64,000 bases of DNA from Rhodoferax aquaticus. Lineage in GTDB: Bacteria; Pseudomonadota; Gammaproteobacteria; Burkholderiales; Burkholderiaceae_C. Location: positions 3,286,001 through 3,350,000 of the forward strand of contig NZ_CP036282.1 of NCBI RefSeq assembly GCF_006974105.1. The letters run 5' to 3'. Shown here in pieces: positions 45,563 through 53,950 of the stretch. The notes beneath the pieces were generated by a model. That model searched no databases, was not told the origin of the DNA, and saw nothing but the letters and a program-made list of their open reading frames with translations. The translations under genes and the position numbers were made by a program. The first letter of the stretch is position 1. Each line of letters opens with the position of its first letter.

Positions 45563-48500
45563 ATGAAACGGATGCTGATTAACGCTACGCAGGCGGAAGA
45601 ACGCCGCTTGGCCATAGTCGATGGACAAAAACTACTCGACTACGAAATTGAAATTGAAGGCCGCGAACAGCGCAAGGGCAACATCTACAAAGCGGTGGTC
45701 ACCCGCGTAGAGCCATCGCTTGAAGCCTGCTTTGTTGACTACGGTGAAGATCGCCACGGCTTCTTGCCGTTCAAGGAAATCTCAAGGCAATACTTCCAAC
45801 AAGGTGTTTCGGTTAGCCAAGCGCGCATCCAAGATGCGATCCGCGAAGGCCAAGAACTCTTGGTGCAAGTGGAAAAAGAAGAGCGTGGTAACAAAGGCGC
45901 AGCGCTGACCACATTTGTTTCGCTGGCTGGTCGCTACGTCGTGCTGATGCCCAACAACCCCCGTGGTGGTGGCGTATCGCGCCGCATTGAAGGTGATGAC
46001 CGCGCAGAGCTCAAAGAAGCACTGGACCAACTGGAATACCCCAACGGCATGAGCATCATTGCCCGCACAGCTGGCATTGGCCGAAGTGCGCCTGAGTTGC
46101 AGTGGGACTTAAACTATTTGCTCAAGCTTTGGGGTGCCATTGACGGTGCAGCCAAAGGTGGCAAGGGTGCCTATCTGATTTACCAAGAGTCGTCCTTGGT
46201 GATCCGCGCGATCCGCGACTATTTCAACAACGACATCGGCGATATTCTCATCGACACCGATGACGTGTACGAGCAAGCGCAACAGTTCATGGCGCATGTG
46301 ATGCCTGAACACGCAGCACGCGTCAAACGTTACCGTGACGACGCACCGCTGTTCAGCCGCTTCCAAATTGAACACCAAATCGAGTCTGCTTACGCTCGCA
46401 CCGTGCAACTGCCAAGCGGCGGCGCGATTGTGATCGACCACACCGAAGCCCTGGTGTCCGTAGACGTCAACTCGGCCCGCGCCATCAAAGGCAGCGACAT
46501 CGAAGAAACCGCCACACGCACCAACTTGGAAGCTGCCGACGAAGTAGCGCGCCAAATGCGTTTGCGTGACTTGGGTGGCTTGATCGTGATCGACTTTATC
46601 GACATGGAAGAAAGCCGCAACCGCCGTGACGTGGAGAACCGCCTGCGCGACGCCCTGCGCCAAGACCGCGCCCGTGTGCAATTTGGCACCATCAGCAAAT
46701 TCGGCTTGATGGAAATGAGCCGCCAACGTTTGCGCCCTGCTTTGAGCGAAGGTGCATCCATCCCCTGCCCACGCTGCGGCGGCTCTGGCCACATCCGCGA
46801 CACAGAGTCAAGCGCGTTGCAAATTCTGCGCATCATTCAAGAAGAGTCCCTGAAAGACAACACCGCTTCCGTCCTGTGCCAAGTGCCTGTGGATGTTGCG
46901 TCTTACTTGTTGAATGAAAAGCGCACCGAAATCGCCAAGATTGAGTTGAAGCAACGCATCAACGTGCTGATGGTGCCCAACAAGACCTTGGAAACACCGA
47001 ACTACCGCTTGGAGCGCCTCAAGCACGATGATCCACGTTTGGACCACATCGAAGCCAGCTACAAGATGGCCGAAGAAATCGAAGACCCCACTTCGGTCAC
47101 TCGCCGCTCGCAAGAACCCACCAATAAGCAAACGCCCATCATCAAGGGCGTGTTGCCGGATGCACCTGCGCCCGTTGCTGTACCAAAGCCAGAGGCCACA
47201 AAAGCTGCTGCATTAGTTCCACGCGCGCAAGTGCCCGCAACAAGCAGCGCTGCCGCTGGCAAAGGCTTCTTTGGTTGGCTGAAAGCGTTGTTTGTTGGCA
47301 GCGACACACCTGCCACCAAGCCCGTGGCCACCACACCTGCACCCAAGGCGGATGAAAAGCGTGAAGACCGAAACGCACGCAATGGCAACCGCCAAGGCGG
47401 ACGCAACGGCGAGGCACGTTCCGATGCACGCCCAGAAGGCCGCAATGACACCCGTGGTGCCCGCCCAGCGGGCCGCAACGATAACCGTGACACACGCGGT
47501 GGTCGTGGGGGTCGCGGTGGACGCAATGAAGGCGCGGCTGGCGCCCAACGTGAGCGCTTTGACGGTGAAGGTCGCGCAGCAGAAGGTGTGACACCCACCT
47601 TGGATGCGAACCAAGCGCAACAAGAGCAAGCGCGCAGCGAAGGCCGACCAGAGCGTGGTCCACGCAATGAGCGTGGAGACCGCAACAACCGCCAGCAAGG
47701 CCGTGGCGGCGATCGCCAAGAGTCTGCAGAGCGTAACCAAGACGGCCGCAATGAAGCTCGCACGGAAGCACCAGCTGACGAGCGCGCTAACCGCAACGCC
47801 GAAGGCGACGCCAATGCACGTTCAGACGCTCCCGAGGCACGTGAAGGTCGCAACTCCCGGGGACGCGGCAACCGTGGCGGACGTGGGCCTCGCCAAGACG
47901 ATGCGAACCGGGTGGCCAATGGCGAATCACAGGCACAACTAGGCTTCGGCGAAGCCAATGGTTCGGAAGCCACGGCCTCCACAGCGGAAGCAACTCAGTC
48001 CCCAGCACCTGCTGGCAACGTCCGCAATGAAGGCCAAGAGCCACGCGAAAAGCGTTCCCGCGACCGTTACGGCCGTGACCGTGGCCCTCGTGGCGACCGC
48101 GCTCCGCGCAATGAGTCAGCGCAAGCTGAAGTTAACGGTGAGTCTGCCGCGCAAGCGACAGATGTTTCCCACGCAGGCCAAGGCAATGCACCTGCTCCCA
48201 CGCCTGTGGAAGTGGCAGCGCCAGTCGCTAGCCATGCCGTTACAGCACCTGCTGTCAACACGGTAGAGCCAGCGCAAATGGGCGCCGCCGCACCTCAAGC
48301 TGTGGCGCGGCAAGCAAGCCCCACGGCAGCTGCGCCCAACAGCGTCGGCATGCCTAGGGTGGCGAGCTACACATTGCCTAGCGAAACAATGGAACAAATC
48401 GCCCAAGCCGCTGGTCTGCAATGGGTTAACTCCAACGCTGAGCGCGTAGCTGCAGTGCGCGCTGCCATTGAGGCAGAACCTAAGCCAGTGCATGTTCCCC

Positions 48501-48610
48501 GCGAACGGCCAGCTCCAGTGGAGCCAGACAACAGCCCACTCATCTTGGTAGAAACCAAGCGAGACCTACGCAACATGACCTTGCCGTTTGAGGCAACACA
48601 AGAAGCGTAG
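45563..48610 (+). CDS. rne: Ribonuclease E
   Basis: Endonuclease of mRNA decay and rRNA processing; scaffold of the degradosome. The N-terminal catalytic half has the S1 domain (GNIYKAVVTRVEPSLEACFVDYG), the metal-binding aspartates in VDVNSARAIKG and VIDFIDMEE, and the zinc-link CPRCGGSG. The C-terminal half (about 600-960) is disordered and rich in Arg, Gly and Asn (GGRGGRGGRN), likely RNA- and partner-binding. It ends with a short conserved helix region (YTLPSETMEQIAQAAGLQWV). ATG 45563 (MKRMLINATQAEE) is the family start; the ATG nine bases earlier touches the ribosome binding site. Confidence 0.97.
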   Translation: MKRMLINATQAEERRLAIVDGQKLLDYEIEIEGREQRKGNIYKAVVTRVEPSLEACFVDYGEDRHGFLPFKEISRQYFQQGVSVSQARIQDAIREGQELLVQVEKEERGNKGAALTTFVSLAGRYVVLMPNNPRGGGVSRRIEGDDRAELKEALDQLEYPNGMSIIARTAGIGRSAPELQWDLNYLLKLWGAIDGAAKGGKGAYLIYQESSLVIRAIRDYFNNDIGDILIDTDDVYEQAQQFMAHVMPEHAARVKRYRDDAPLFSRFQIEHQIESAYARTVQLPSGGAIVIDHTEALVSVDVNSARAIKGSDIEETATRTNLEAADEVARQMRLRDLGGLIVIDFIDMEESRNRRDVENRLRDALRQDRARVQFGTISKFGLMEMSRQRLRPALSEGASIPCPRCGGSGHIRDTESSALQILRIIQEESLKDNTASVLCQVPVDVASYLLNEKRTEIAKIELKQRINVLMVPNKTLETPNYRLERLKHDDPRLDHIEASYKMAEEIEDPTSVTRRSQEPTNKQTPIIKGVLPDAPAPVAVPKPEATKAAALVPRAQVPATSSAAAGKGFFGWLKALFVGSDTPATKPVATTPAPKADEKREDRNARNGNRQGGRNGEARSDARPEGRNDTRGARPAGRNDNRDTRGGRGGRGGRNEGAAGAQRERFDGEGRAAEGVTPTLDANQAQQEQARSEGRPERGPRNERGDRNNRQQGRGGDRQESAERNQDGRNEARTEAPADERANRNAEGDANARSDAPEAREGRNSRGRGNRGGRGPRQDDANRVANGESQAQLGFGEANGSEATASTAEATQSPAPAGNVRNEGQEPREKRSRDRYGRDRGPRGDRAPRNESAQAEVNGESAAQATDVSHAGQGNAPAPTPVEVAAPVASHAVTAPAVNTVEPAQMGAAAPQAVARQASPTAAAPNSVGMPRVASYTLPSETMEQIAQAAGLQWVNSNAERVAAVRAAIEAEPKPVHVPRERPAPVEPDNSPLILVETKRDLRNMTLPFEATQEA

Positions 48611-48620
48611 TCAATATGGG

Positions 48621-48676
48621 GCCCCTTAAAAGGGGCGCCAACCAAAAAAAAGGGCACCTCAAGTGCCCTTTTTTTT
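48621..48676. terminator. Bidirectional terminator between rne and the GGDEF gene
   Basis: A first hairpin GCCCCTT/AAGGGGC (48621-48636) is followed by the main one: eight A, GGGCAC, a 5-base loop, GTGCCC and eight T (48644-48676). The A- and T-tracts on both sides make it work for both converging genes. Confidence 0.92.
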
Positions 48677-48691
48677 GCGTGATCACGGCGA

Positions 48692-49768
48692 TCAAAAAAC
48701 GTCAACAGCCCCCACTCTAGGCGCATCCCCAAAGCAGCCTTTGCGCACCAAGTCGATATGGCTAAACACTTTGTTTTTCCCATGGTTCTGCGCGAAATCC
48801 ACTGCACGCTCAGCACGTTCCAAAGCAGCACTCGGAGAGTCGTCGGGAGAGATACGGGTGAAGCCCCCGCACGCTGTTACACGGCCCACTTGGGGAAAGT
48901 TAAACTTCTCCATGTTGACACGAAAACGCTCAAACGCAGCCAACACCAGTGTCTCATCGGGGCAATGCATCAACACAGCAAACTGCTCCCCTCCAAATCG
49001 GTAAATTCGGTCATAGGTGCGAAAGGTATTGTTCATGATGCGTGCTACCAGCAGCAACACTTCTTCGGCAATGAGATGGCCGTGTTGATCACCAATTTTC
49101 CCAAAGTCATCGACTGTCACGGTACCTAGCCAGTAATTGGGAGGAACACGATGGCGACGCTCTTGACCGGGCGTTACAGCGGCTTCCAGCAGTTTCAAGT
49201 GCGTGGACTGACCTTCATCCAACTCTTCAAGCACTGCCCTGTAAAACGTGTCATCCAAAGACTTGCGATTCAATAGTCCTGTCAGCGGGTCGCGATCGCT
49301 GTACGCCAAAAGGTTGTACATGTTGAGGAACACGCGGTGCAGTTCCCCGATGGCTTGCAACTGTTCACCGGTGAGGATGGTTCCCGAATGAATTTCGATC
49401 ACGCCATCGTCATCGTTGCGAGAATCCAAAAACAAGGGTATGTAGGTAATCCGAGGCCCTTCTTCGCCGGCCCAAGCAACCACCACGCGCTGGCGTTCGC
49501 GCACACAGTTGAAGCGGTCTTTCAATTCTTCAATGGGGCTTAACTCTTGAAACTCAACGCGCAGGGGGTCCACCACTTTTCCGCCACCCCGGGCGTCCAT
49601 GGTGGCGACTTCCAGCCATCGCTTGGAGCCCTCTTCGCTTAGCACGCGAGCAATCACTACACGGTCTATGGGGAGCAAGTCAATCAAGGCCTTCGCCAAG
49701 GTCAACTCCAAAAGATCCCTATCCCTATGATCCGTCAGCTTGATGAGGTGTTCAATAAGTTTGGCCAT
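48692..49768 (-). CDS. Degenerate GGDEF-domain protein
   Basis: An N-terminal GAF-like sensory region (about 1-165) is followed by a diguanylate-cyclase fold (YSDRDPLTGLLNRKSLDD onward). The active-site motif reads RFGGEQFAVLM, that is GGEQF with Gln in place of the conserved Glu. The inhibitory-site motif RxxD (RTYD), five residues upstream, is intact. It may thus bind c-di-GMP without making it. The family position is certain, the activity is not. ATG 49768 is used; GTG 49774, seven bases after AGGG, is equally possible. It follows hemY by about 30 bases. Confidence 0.85.
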   Translation of the reverse strand: MAKLIEHLIKLTDHRDRDLLELTLAKALIDLLPIDRVVIARVLSEEGSKRWLEVATMDARGGGKVVDPLRVEFQELSPIEELKDRFNCVRERQRVVVAWAGEEGPRITYIPLFLDSRNDDDGVIEIHSGTILTGEQLQAIGELHRVFLNMYNLLAYSDRDPLTGLLNRKSLDDTFYRAVLEELDEGQSTHLKLLEAAVTPGQERRHRVPPNYWLGTVTVDDFGKIGDQHGHLIAEEVLLLVARIMNNTFRTYDRIYRFGGEQFAVLMHCPDETLVLAAFERFRVNMEKFNFPQVGRVTACGGFTRISPDDSPSAALERAERAVDFAQNHGKNKVFSHIDLVRKGCFGDAPRVGAVDVF

Positions 49769-49799
49769 TTGCACATAATAGCCCTGAATACGAAATCCG

Positions 49800-51086
49800 T
49801 CATCTTTTTGCAGTCTCCGCCAATGCAGCTTTATAGGCGTGTGTGGCCGCATTCGTATCTTGTCTATGCTCCGCCATTTCGGCGAGAGCCTGCCAAGCAT
49901 CACGACGCAAGCCAGCGTCTTTGAGCATCAACAGTGACTGCTTTAGCATTTGCTGCGCTTTACCCCATAGACTCAATCGCATACAAACCACGCCCGCCAG
50001 GTACTGCAATTCTGCGTCACGAGGGTTAGACATTTGGGCAGCTTCGACGCGTGTCAGCCATTGCGCGTCCGGAGCACCGTCAGGAGCAGCGAAACCCCGC
50101 TCAAGCACTCTGACCAAGCGCACGCGCTGGGGAGCAGAGAGACCATCAGCGGCACCCAATCGCTCCCAAATCGGCAATAGCCATTGGCGAGACAGGGGCA
50201 CCAAGCCACCTTGGTCTAGCAAGCGTTCTGCGGCTTCCAAAGCTACTTCAGGCGTTTCTTGCTCCGAACTCTCCAGCGAGGACCACACCCTTTGGATTTG
50301 CACCTGATCATGCGCATCGCGAATCAACTCAATCGCGAGACCACGGGCAATGCTTCTTCCGGCAGTCTCAGTAAATGCGCGATGCTTGGTCAATAAGCGA
50401 GCGGTTTCTAAGGCTACTCTGGCCTGCCCAGCAAGTCTGGCAACCTTAAAGCGCAAGCGCAAGGCCACTGTACGGCGCGAAGCGCCTTGCGGCAACTGGT
50501 CAAGCCATTCCAAAGAAGCTGCAGCATCACGATCGTCAAATTTCCAGCGCGCAGCGCGCAAAACTACTCCGTCACGCACATCTTGCGCGTCACGACGATC
50601 CGATTCAACCAGCGCCTGCTGAAAATGACTTTCTCGCGTTGCGCGGTCTTGCACCGCATGGGCACTTTCTGCCGCCAAAAGATGGGCAATCGCCCTTAGC
50701 CGCCCCACATACTCTAGGCGCTCACCGCCCTGGCTTACCGAACTCTCCAATGCAACAACCAGCTCAGCGGCCTTGCGCGCACGTACAAATCGGCCAGACA
50801 CCAAGTGCGCCAAGGACTCTAGCAAAGCGCTTTGAATAGCGCGTTCTTTCTGAGACAAACGCCAGCGCCTCGCCTGCCGAGGAATACTCAACAGTCCAGA
50901 AACTGCACGTAGTGCTAAGTGCAAGACCACAAAAGCCAACACCAACAGGAGCACAAACAAATTCAAAGACAGGTCGATCCGGTGTGGATACCAGTACAGA
51001 GTGACCGTACTTTGGTTATTTCCTGCAAAAAGCGCGCTGGCGGTGGCTATGCCAAACAACGCAAACAGCCATAAAACAGCCCGCAT
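49800..51086 (-). CDS. hemY: HemY, heme-biosynthesis-associated TPR membrane protein
   Basis: Proteobacterial HemY (not the protoporphyrinogen oxidase of the same name). Two N-terminal membrane helices (about 3-20 and 40-62) flank the periplasmic YWYPHRIDLSLN loop typical of the family; the remainder is a TPR-like helical repeat domain. The role is unclear, thought to be late in the heme pathway or its coordination. ATG 51086 follows the hemX stop by one base; the longer frame into hemX is rejected. Length is 428. Confidence 0.9.
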   Translation of the reverse strand: MRAVLWLFALFGIATASALFAGNNQSTVTLYWYPHRIDLSLNLFVLLLVLAFVVLHLALRAVSGLLSIPRQARRWRLSQKERAIQSALLESLAHLVSGRFVRARKAAELVVALESSVSQGGERLEYVGRLRAIAHLLAAESAHAVQDRATRESHFQQALVESDRRDAQDVRDGVVLRAARWKFDDRDAAASLEWLDQLPQGASRRTVALRLRFKVARLAGQARVALETARLLTKHRAFTETAGRSIARGLAIELIRDAHDQVQIQRVWSSLESSEQETPEVALEAAERLLDQGGLVPLSRQWLLPIWERLGAADGLSAPQRVRLVRVLERGFAAPDGAPDAQWLTRVEAAQMSNPRDAELQYLAGVVCMRLSLWGKAQQMLKQSLLMLKDAGLRRDAWQALAEMAEHRQDTNAATHAYKAALAETAKR

Positions 51087-51087
51087 A

Positions 51088-52131
51088 TCAGCGTCCCGCC
51101 GCCGCAGTAGAGAGCGCGGCCAAGGTGTCTTCCACTCTTGGAAGTTCAAGGGATTTCATCTGCCCTTGAATCTGCTGAAGCAAATTAATTGCGGTTTGCG
51201 TCTTGCGCGAGGAATTGTCGAAATACTTGGCCAAAATGGCAGCCGCACTGGCTAAGTCAGACCGAGACGAATCAATTTGCCGAGAGAGCAAGCCGAGTCG
51301 GGCATTGAGTAGCTTCAACTTGACGTTCTCACGCAAGAAAAATGATTGCTCAGGAGACAGCATGGCAGCTTCGGGATCTTCAATCTTGCTAACTCGCACC
51401 AAGTTGCGCAGTTCTTGCTGAACCGCGCCAAGCAATCGCCCAGACCAGTCTGCCACTGACTCTTGTGCTTTGCGTTGCAAAACTTCCTTTGATTTAGGGG
51501 ATGCCACCGCGTTTGCAACATTCAGTTCGTCAGTCAACAGCACCAGCTCGTCCATCTTGATCAAAAGTGCGGGGGTGTCTGCAACTGCAGTAGCCTTGAT
51601 GCGCGCAATGTCACGCGCAATCGCACGCTGCAATGGGGTGAGCCTTGGCTGAGCGGCCCTATTGACACGCAGCTCCGCACTTTTCAGAGCAGCTAGCAGA
51701 GGTTCCACACTCCCGGCCAGCTGCGCTTGCTGCTGGGCTAAGCGCACTGCAGACTCTATGTCTACTACCAAGTTTTCGTCGCGTGACCTAGACAGACTCT
51801 GAATCAACTCTTCAAGCTGGGTACGTTGCAATGACACCTCACTCAATCGGGTTTCCGCAACCGCGAGCTTGGCCGCAGTTTCCAGAGCCAACTCTTGCGC
51901 TTGTCGCGCAGTACTCCGCGCTTCGGAGGCATTGGAACCGGCATCGGCACTTTGCCTTGCTAATTGCTCTTGAATACCACTGAGCTTCTGCCACATCATG
52001 GCCGAAGAAACCAAACCTATCGTCGCAACGAACGCTGCCACGGTGACTAGACGCGGAAGTTTGACTCCACTCACAGGCGGCTCTGAAGGGCTTTGCGCGG
52101 ACTCTGCAATCACGGTGGGCTCGGTGTTCAT
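51088..52131 (-). CDS. hemX: HemX-family membrane protein
   Basis: HemX of the hemCDXY cluster: a short cytosolic N-terminus, one membrane helix (VTVAAFVATIGLVSSAMMW, about 29-47), a coiled-coil stretch (about 50-115) and a helical periplasmic domain. Earlier annotation as uroporphyrin-III methyltransferase applies to a different family; no methyltransferase motif is seen here. Its ATG overlaps hemD by four bases. Confidence 0.87.
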   Translation of the reverse strand: MNTEPTVIAESAQSPSEPPVSGVKLPRLVTVAAFVATIGLVSSAMMWQKLSGIQEQLARQSADAGSNASEARSTARQAQELALETAAKLAVAETRLSEVSLQRTQLEELIQSLSRSRDENLVVDIESAVRLAQQQAQLAGSVEPLLAALKSAELRVNRAAQPRLTPLQRAIARDIARIKATAVADTPALLIKMDELVLLTDELNVANAVASPKSKEVLQRKAQESVADWSGRLLGAVQQELRNLVRVSKIEDPEAAMLSPEQSFFLRENVKLKLLNARLGLLSRQIDSSRSDLASAAAILAKYFDNSSRKTQTAINLLQQIQGQMKSLELPRVEDTLAALSTAAAGR

Positions 52132-52922
52132 CGGAGTGATTCTATAGACGCCCTGATATCGACCAACAAGGGCCGTGACTCACAAACAACATCAAAGCCA
52201 AGTTCTCTCGCGGCCCGAGCAATACGCGGATGCGTCGCCACAGCACGTCCTCGGGACCAATCGTGCCCCGGTAAAGATATGCCAAGGTTTGCAATTGCTT
52301 CAGAGCTGCTAAACAGCCACACGCTTCCATCGTGAGAAGCAGCGAGGGCCAACGCCTTTTGCGCTTCGTTGAGCTGCGGCGCTACACGCTGATAGGCCAC
52401 CACAAACTCAACCCAAGCGCCTTGCCTACGCGCTTGATCTGCGAACCAATCCCGCCCGACCCCGTCCCCCGCAGCGGCACCATGTTCCCCTGAACCACGC
52501 ACGATCAACAAGCGAAAGCCAGTCTTCACTTGGCCCTTCACTACGGCCCACAAAGCTTCAGAATCAAACTGCCCCACTTCAAGCGCTGGCACGTCCACAC
52601 ATTCTGCAGCCACGCCCTGCTGCATCAGCGCGTGATAGCTGCCGGGTCCCGGCACAAATGCTCTTGTTTTTGTAGCTGACTGCACTGTAAACATGTGCGC
52701 TACCGTTGGTTTAGATGCAAAAAAATAGGCCACAGCATTGCCACTGACAAACATGACTGCATCAAACTCGGCCAATCTTTTCCAAGCCTTGTGCACGGGC
52801 GCCTCGTCCATGGCTGCGCGCACCTCAATCAAGGGCAAGGCATACGCATCAAAACCCGCGCTGGCCAAGTCTTTGACCCATTTTTGGGCGTCAAGTACAG
52901 GGCGGGTTACCAGCACTCGCAT
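52128..52922 (-). CDS. hemD: Uroporphyrinogen-III synthase
   Basis: Closes hydroxymethylbilane with inversion of ring D. This fast-evolving family is recognised here by its two-domain layout (VTRPVLDAQKWVKDLASAGF at the start; MFVSGNAVAYFFA; FVPGPGSYHALMQQGV; LLIVRGSGEHG; WLFSSSEAIANL) and by its position between hemC and hemX. Length 264 is normal. Residues about 73-88 (KPTVAHMFTVQSATKT) are encoded by a dispersed repeat, in a region that is variable in the family. It begins two bases after the hemC stop. Confidence 0.92.
   Translation of the reverse strand: MRVLVTRPVLDAQKWVKDLASAGFDAYALPLIEVRAAMDEAPVHKAWKRLAEFDAVMFVSGNAVAYFFASKPTVAHMFTVQSATKTRAFVPGPGSYHALMQQGVAAECVDVPALEVGQFDSEALWAVVKGQVKTGFRLLIVRGSGEHGAAAGDGVGRDWFADQARRQGAWVEFVVAYQRVAPQLNEAQKALALAASHDGSVWLFSSSEAIANLGISLPGHDWSRGRAVATHPRIARAARELGFDVVCESRPLLVDIRASIESLR
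52660..52706 (+). repeat. Dispersed palindromic repeat, copy G, inside hemD
   Basis: GCTCT, seven bases, GTAGC at 52660-52676, then TGACTGCAC and a second-half GTGCGCTACC. The copy is diverged but keeps the 5-7-5 spacing. It is wholly within the hemD reading frame, which it passes without a stop. Confidence 0.55.
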
Positions 52923-52924
52923 CG

Positions 52925-53860
52925 TCAGACGCTGCTGTTTGCAGCCAGCGTTCCGCCTTGCGCTGCTACTCCACGCTGGAGTTGCTGTGCTACGGACTCA
53001 CCAAGCGTGTTCGCTGCTACGGCATCGGTTACCTCACCGTGCGCACGGGCATGCACCAAAGGAAACTGCCCAGTGGGGTCGCCCCAGGCAGCTGTGATGT
53101 GCATGTGCGAGCCTTGCAATGTTGCATAGGCGGCCAGTGGCATTGAACAACTGCCACCCATGACTCGGCTCACCGCGCGTTCAGCGGTGACGCACAGCCA
53201 AGTTGGCAAGTGCATCAATGGTGCCAATAGGCTGGCAACGTCAGAGCGATCAGACCGAATTTCAATACCTAGGGCGCCTTGACCAGCGGCAGGCAACATC
53301 TGCTCAGGCTCGAATGCGTGACGCATGCGCGCGCTTAGTCCCAAACGCTTAAGACCCGCTGCAGCAAGCACGATGCCGTCGTACAGGCCGTCATCCAGTT
53401 TTTTCAAACGGGTATCCAGATTGCCGCGCAATGCCTCTATCTTCAGATCAGGGCGTGCGGCACGCAAAAGTGCCATGCGTCGCAAACTAGAAGTTCCCAC
53501 CACAGCGCCCTGTGGCAGATCAGCCAATCGGGCGTAGCGGTTGGAGACCCACGCATCCCTCGGGTCCTCACGCTCTAGGACACACACCAACGCAAAGCCT
53601 GGAGGCAGCTCCATCGGCACGTCTTTGAGAGAATGCACGGCCAAGTCTGCGTGACCCGTTTCCAGTGCGGTCTCTAACTCTTTCACGAAGAGACCTTTGC
53701 CACCGACTTTGCTTAAGCTGCGATCCAGTATCTGGTCACCACGGGTGGTCATGCCCAAGAGCTGTACTGCGTGCCCGTGTTGCTCCAGCAAGGCCTTAAC
53801 GTGTTCAGCCTGCCACAGTGCAAGTCTGCTTTCCCTTGTAGCAATGGTGTAATTTCGCAA
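52925..53860 (-). CDS. hemC: Porphobilinogen deaminase (hydroxymethylbilane synthase)
   Basis: Polymerises four porphobilinogens into hydroxymethylbilane. C238 in [13 protein letters not shown] carries the dipyrromethane cofactor; [30 protein letters not shown] and GTSSLRR are family motifs. Length 311 is normal. The start is TTG at 53860, with GAGTGGG about eight bases upstream; no ATG fits the N-terminus. The gene is divergent from ppc, with about 90 bases between the starts. Confidence 0.96.
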   Translation of the reverse strand: MRNYTIATRESRLALWQAEHVKALLEQHGHAVQLLGMTTRGDQILDRSLSKVGGKGLFVKELETALETGHADLAVHSLKDVPMELPPGFALVCVLEREDPRDAWVSNRYARLADLPQGAVVGTSSLRRMALLRAARPDLKIEALRGNLDTRLKKLDDGLYDGIVLAAAGLKRLGLSARMRHAFEPEQMLPAAGQGALGIEIRSDRSDVASLLAPLMHLPTWLCVTAERAVSRVMGGSCSMPLAAYATLQGSHMHITAAWGDPTGQFPLVHARAHGEVTDAVAANTLGESVAQQLQRGVAAQGGTLAANSSV

Positions 53861-53950
53861 AATCGTAACCCACTCGTAATCAGTTTGAAGCCTGAGATGC
53901 TAGCATGGGCTTTCACGCCTTTTCTCAACCCTCCCCCTCTCTCGCAAGCC

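Noticed and set aside
47059..47982. Minus-strand frame of 307 codons opposite the C-terminal half of rne, very rich in Ser, Arg and Pro
   Set aside because: It results from reading the Arg/Gly-rich repeat codons backwards; low complexity and no start signal.
47370..48130. Arg/Gly/Asn-rich stretch of rne as a separate tandem repeat or foreign insert
   Set aside because: Low-complexity Arg-rich C-terminal regions are normal for RNase E, and the frame is continuous with the catalytic half.
53771..53950. Longer Ppc start at 53771
   Set aside because: It would overlap the 5' end of divergent hemC, and the residues do not resemble any PEP carboxylase N-terminus.
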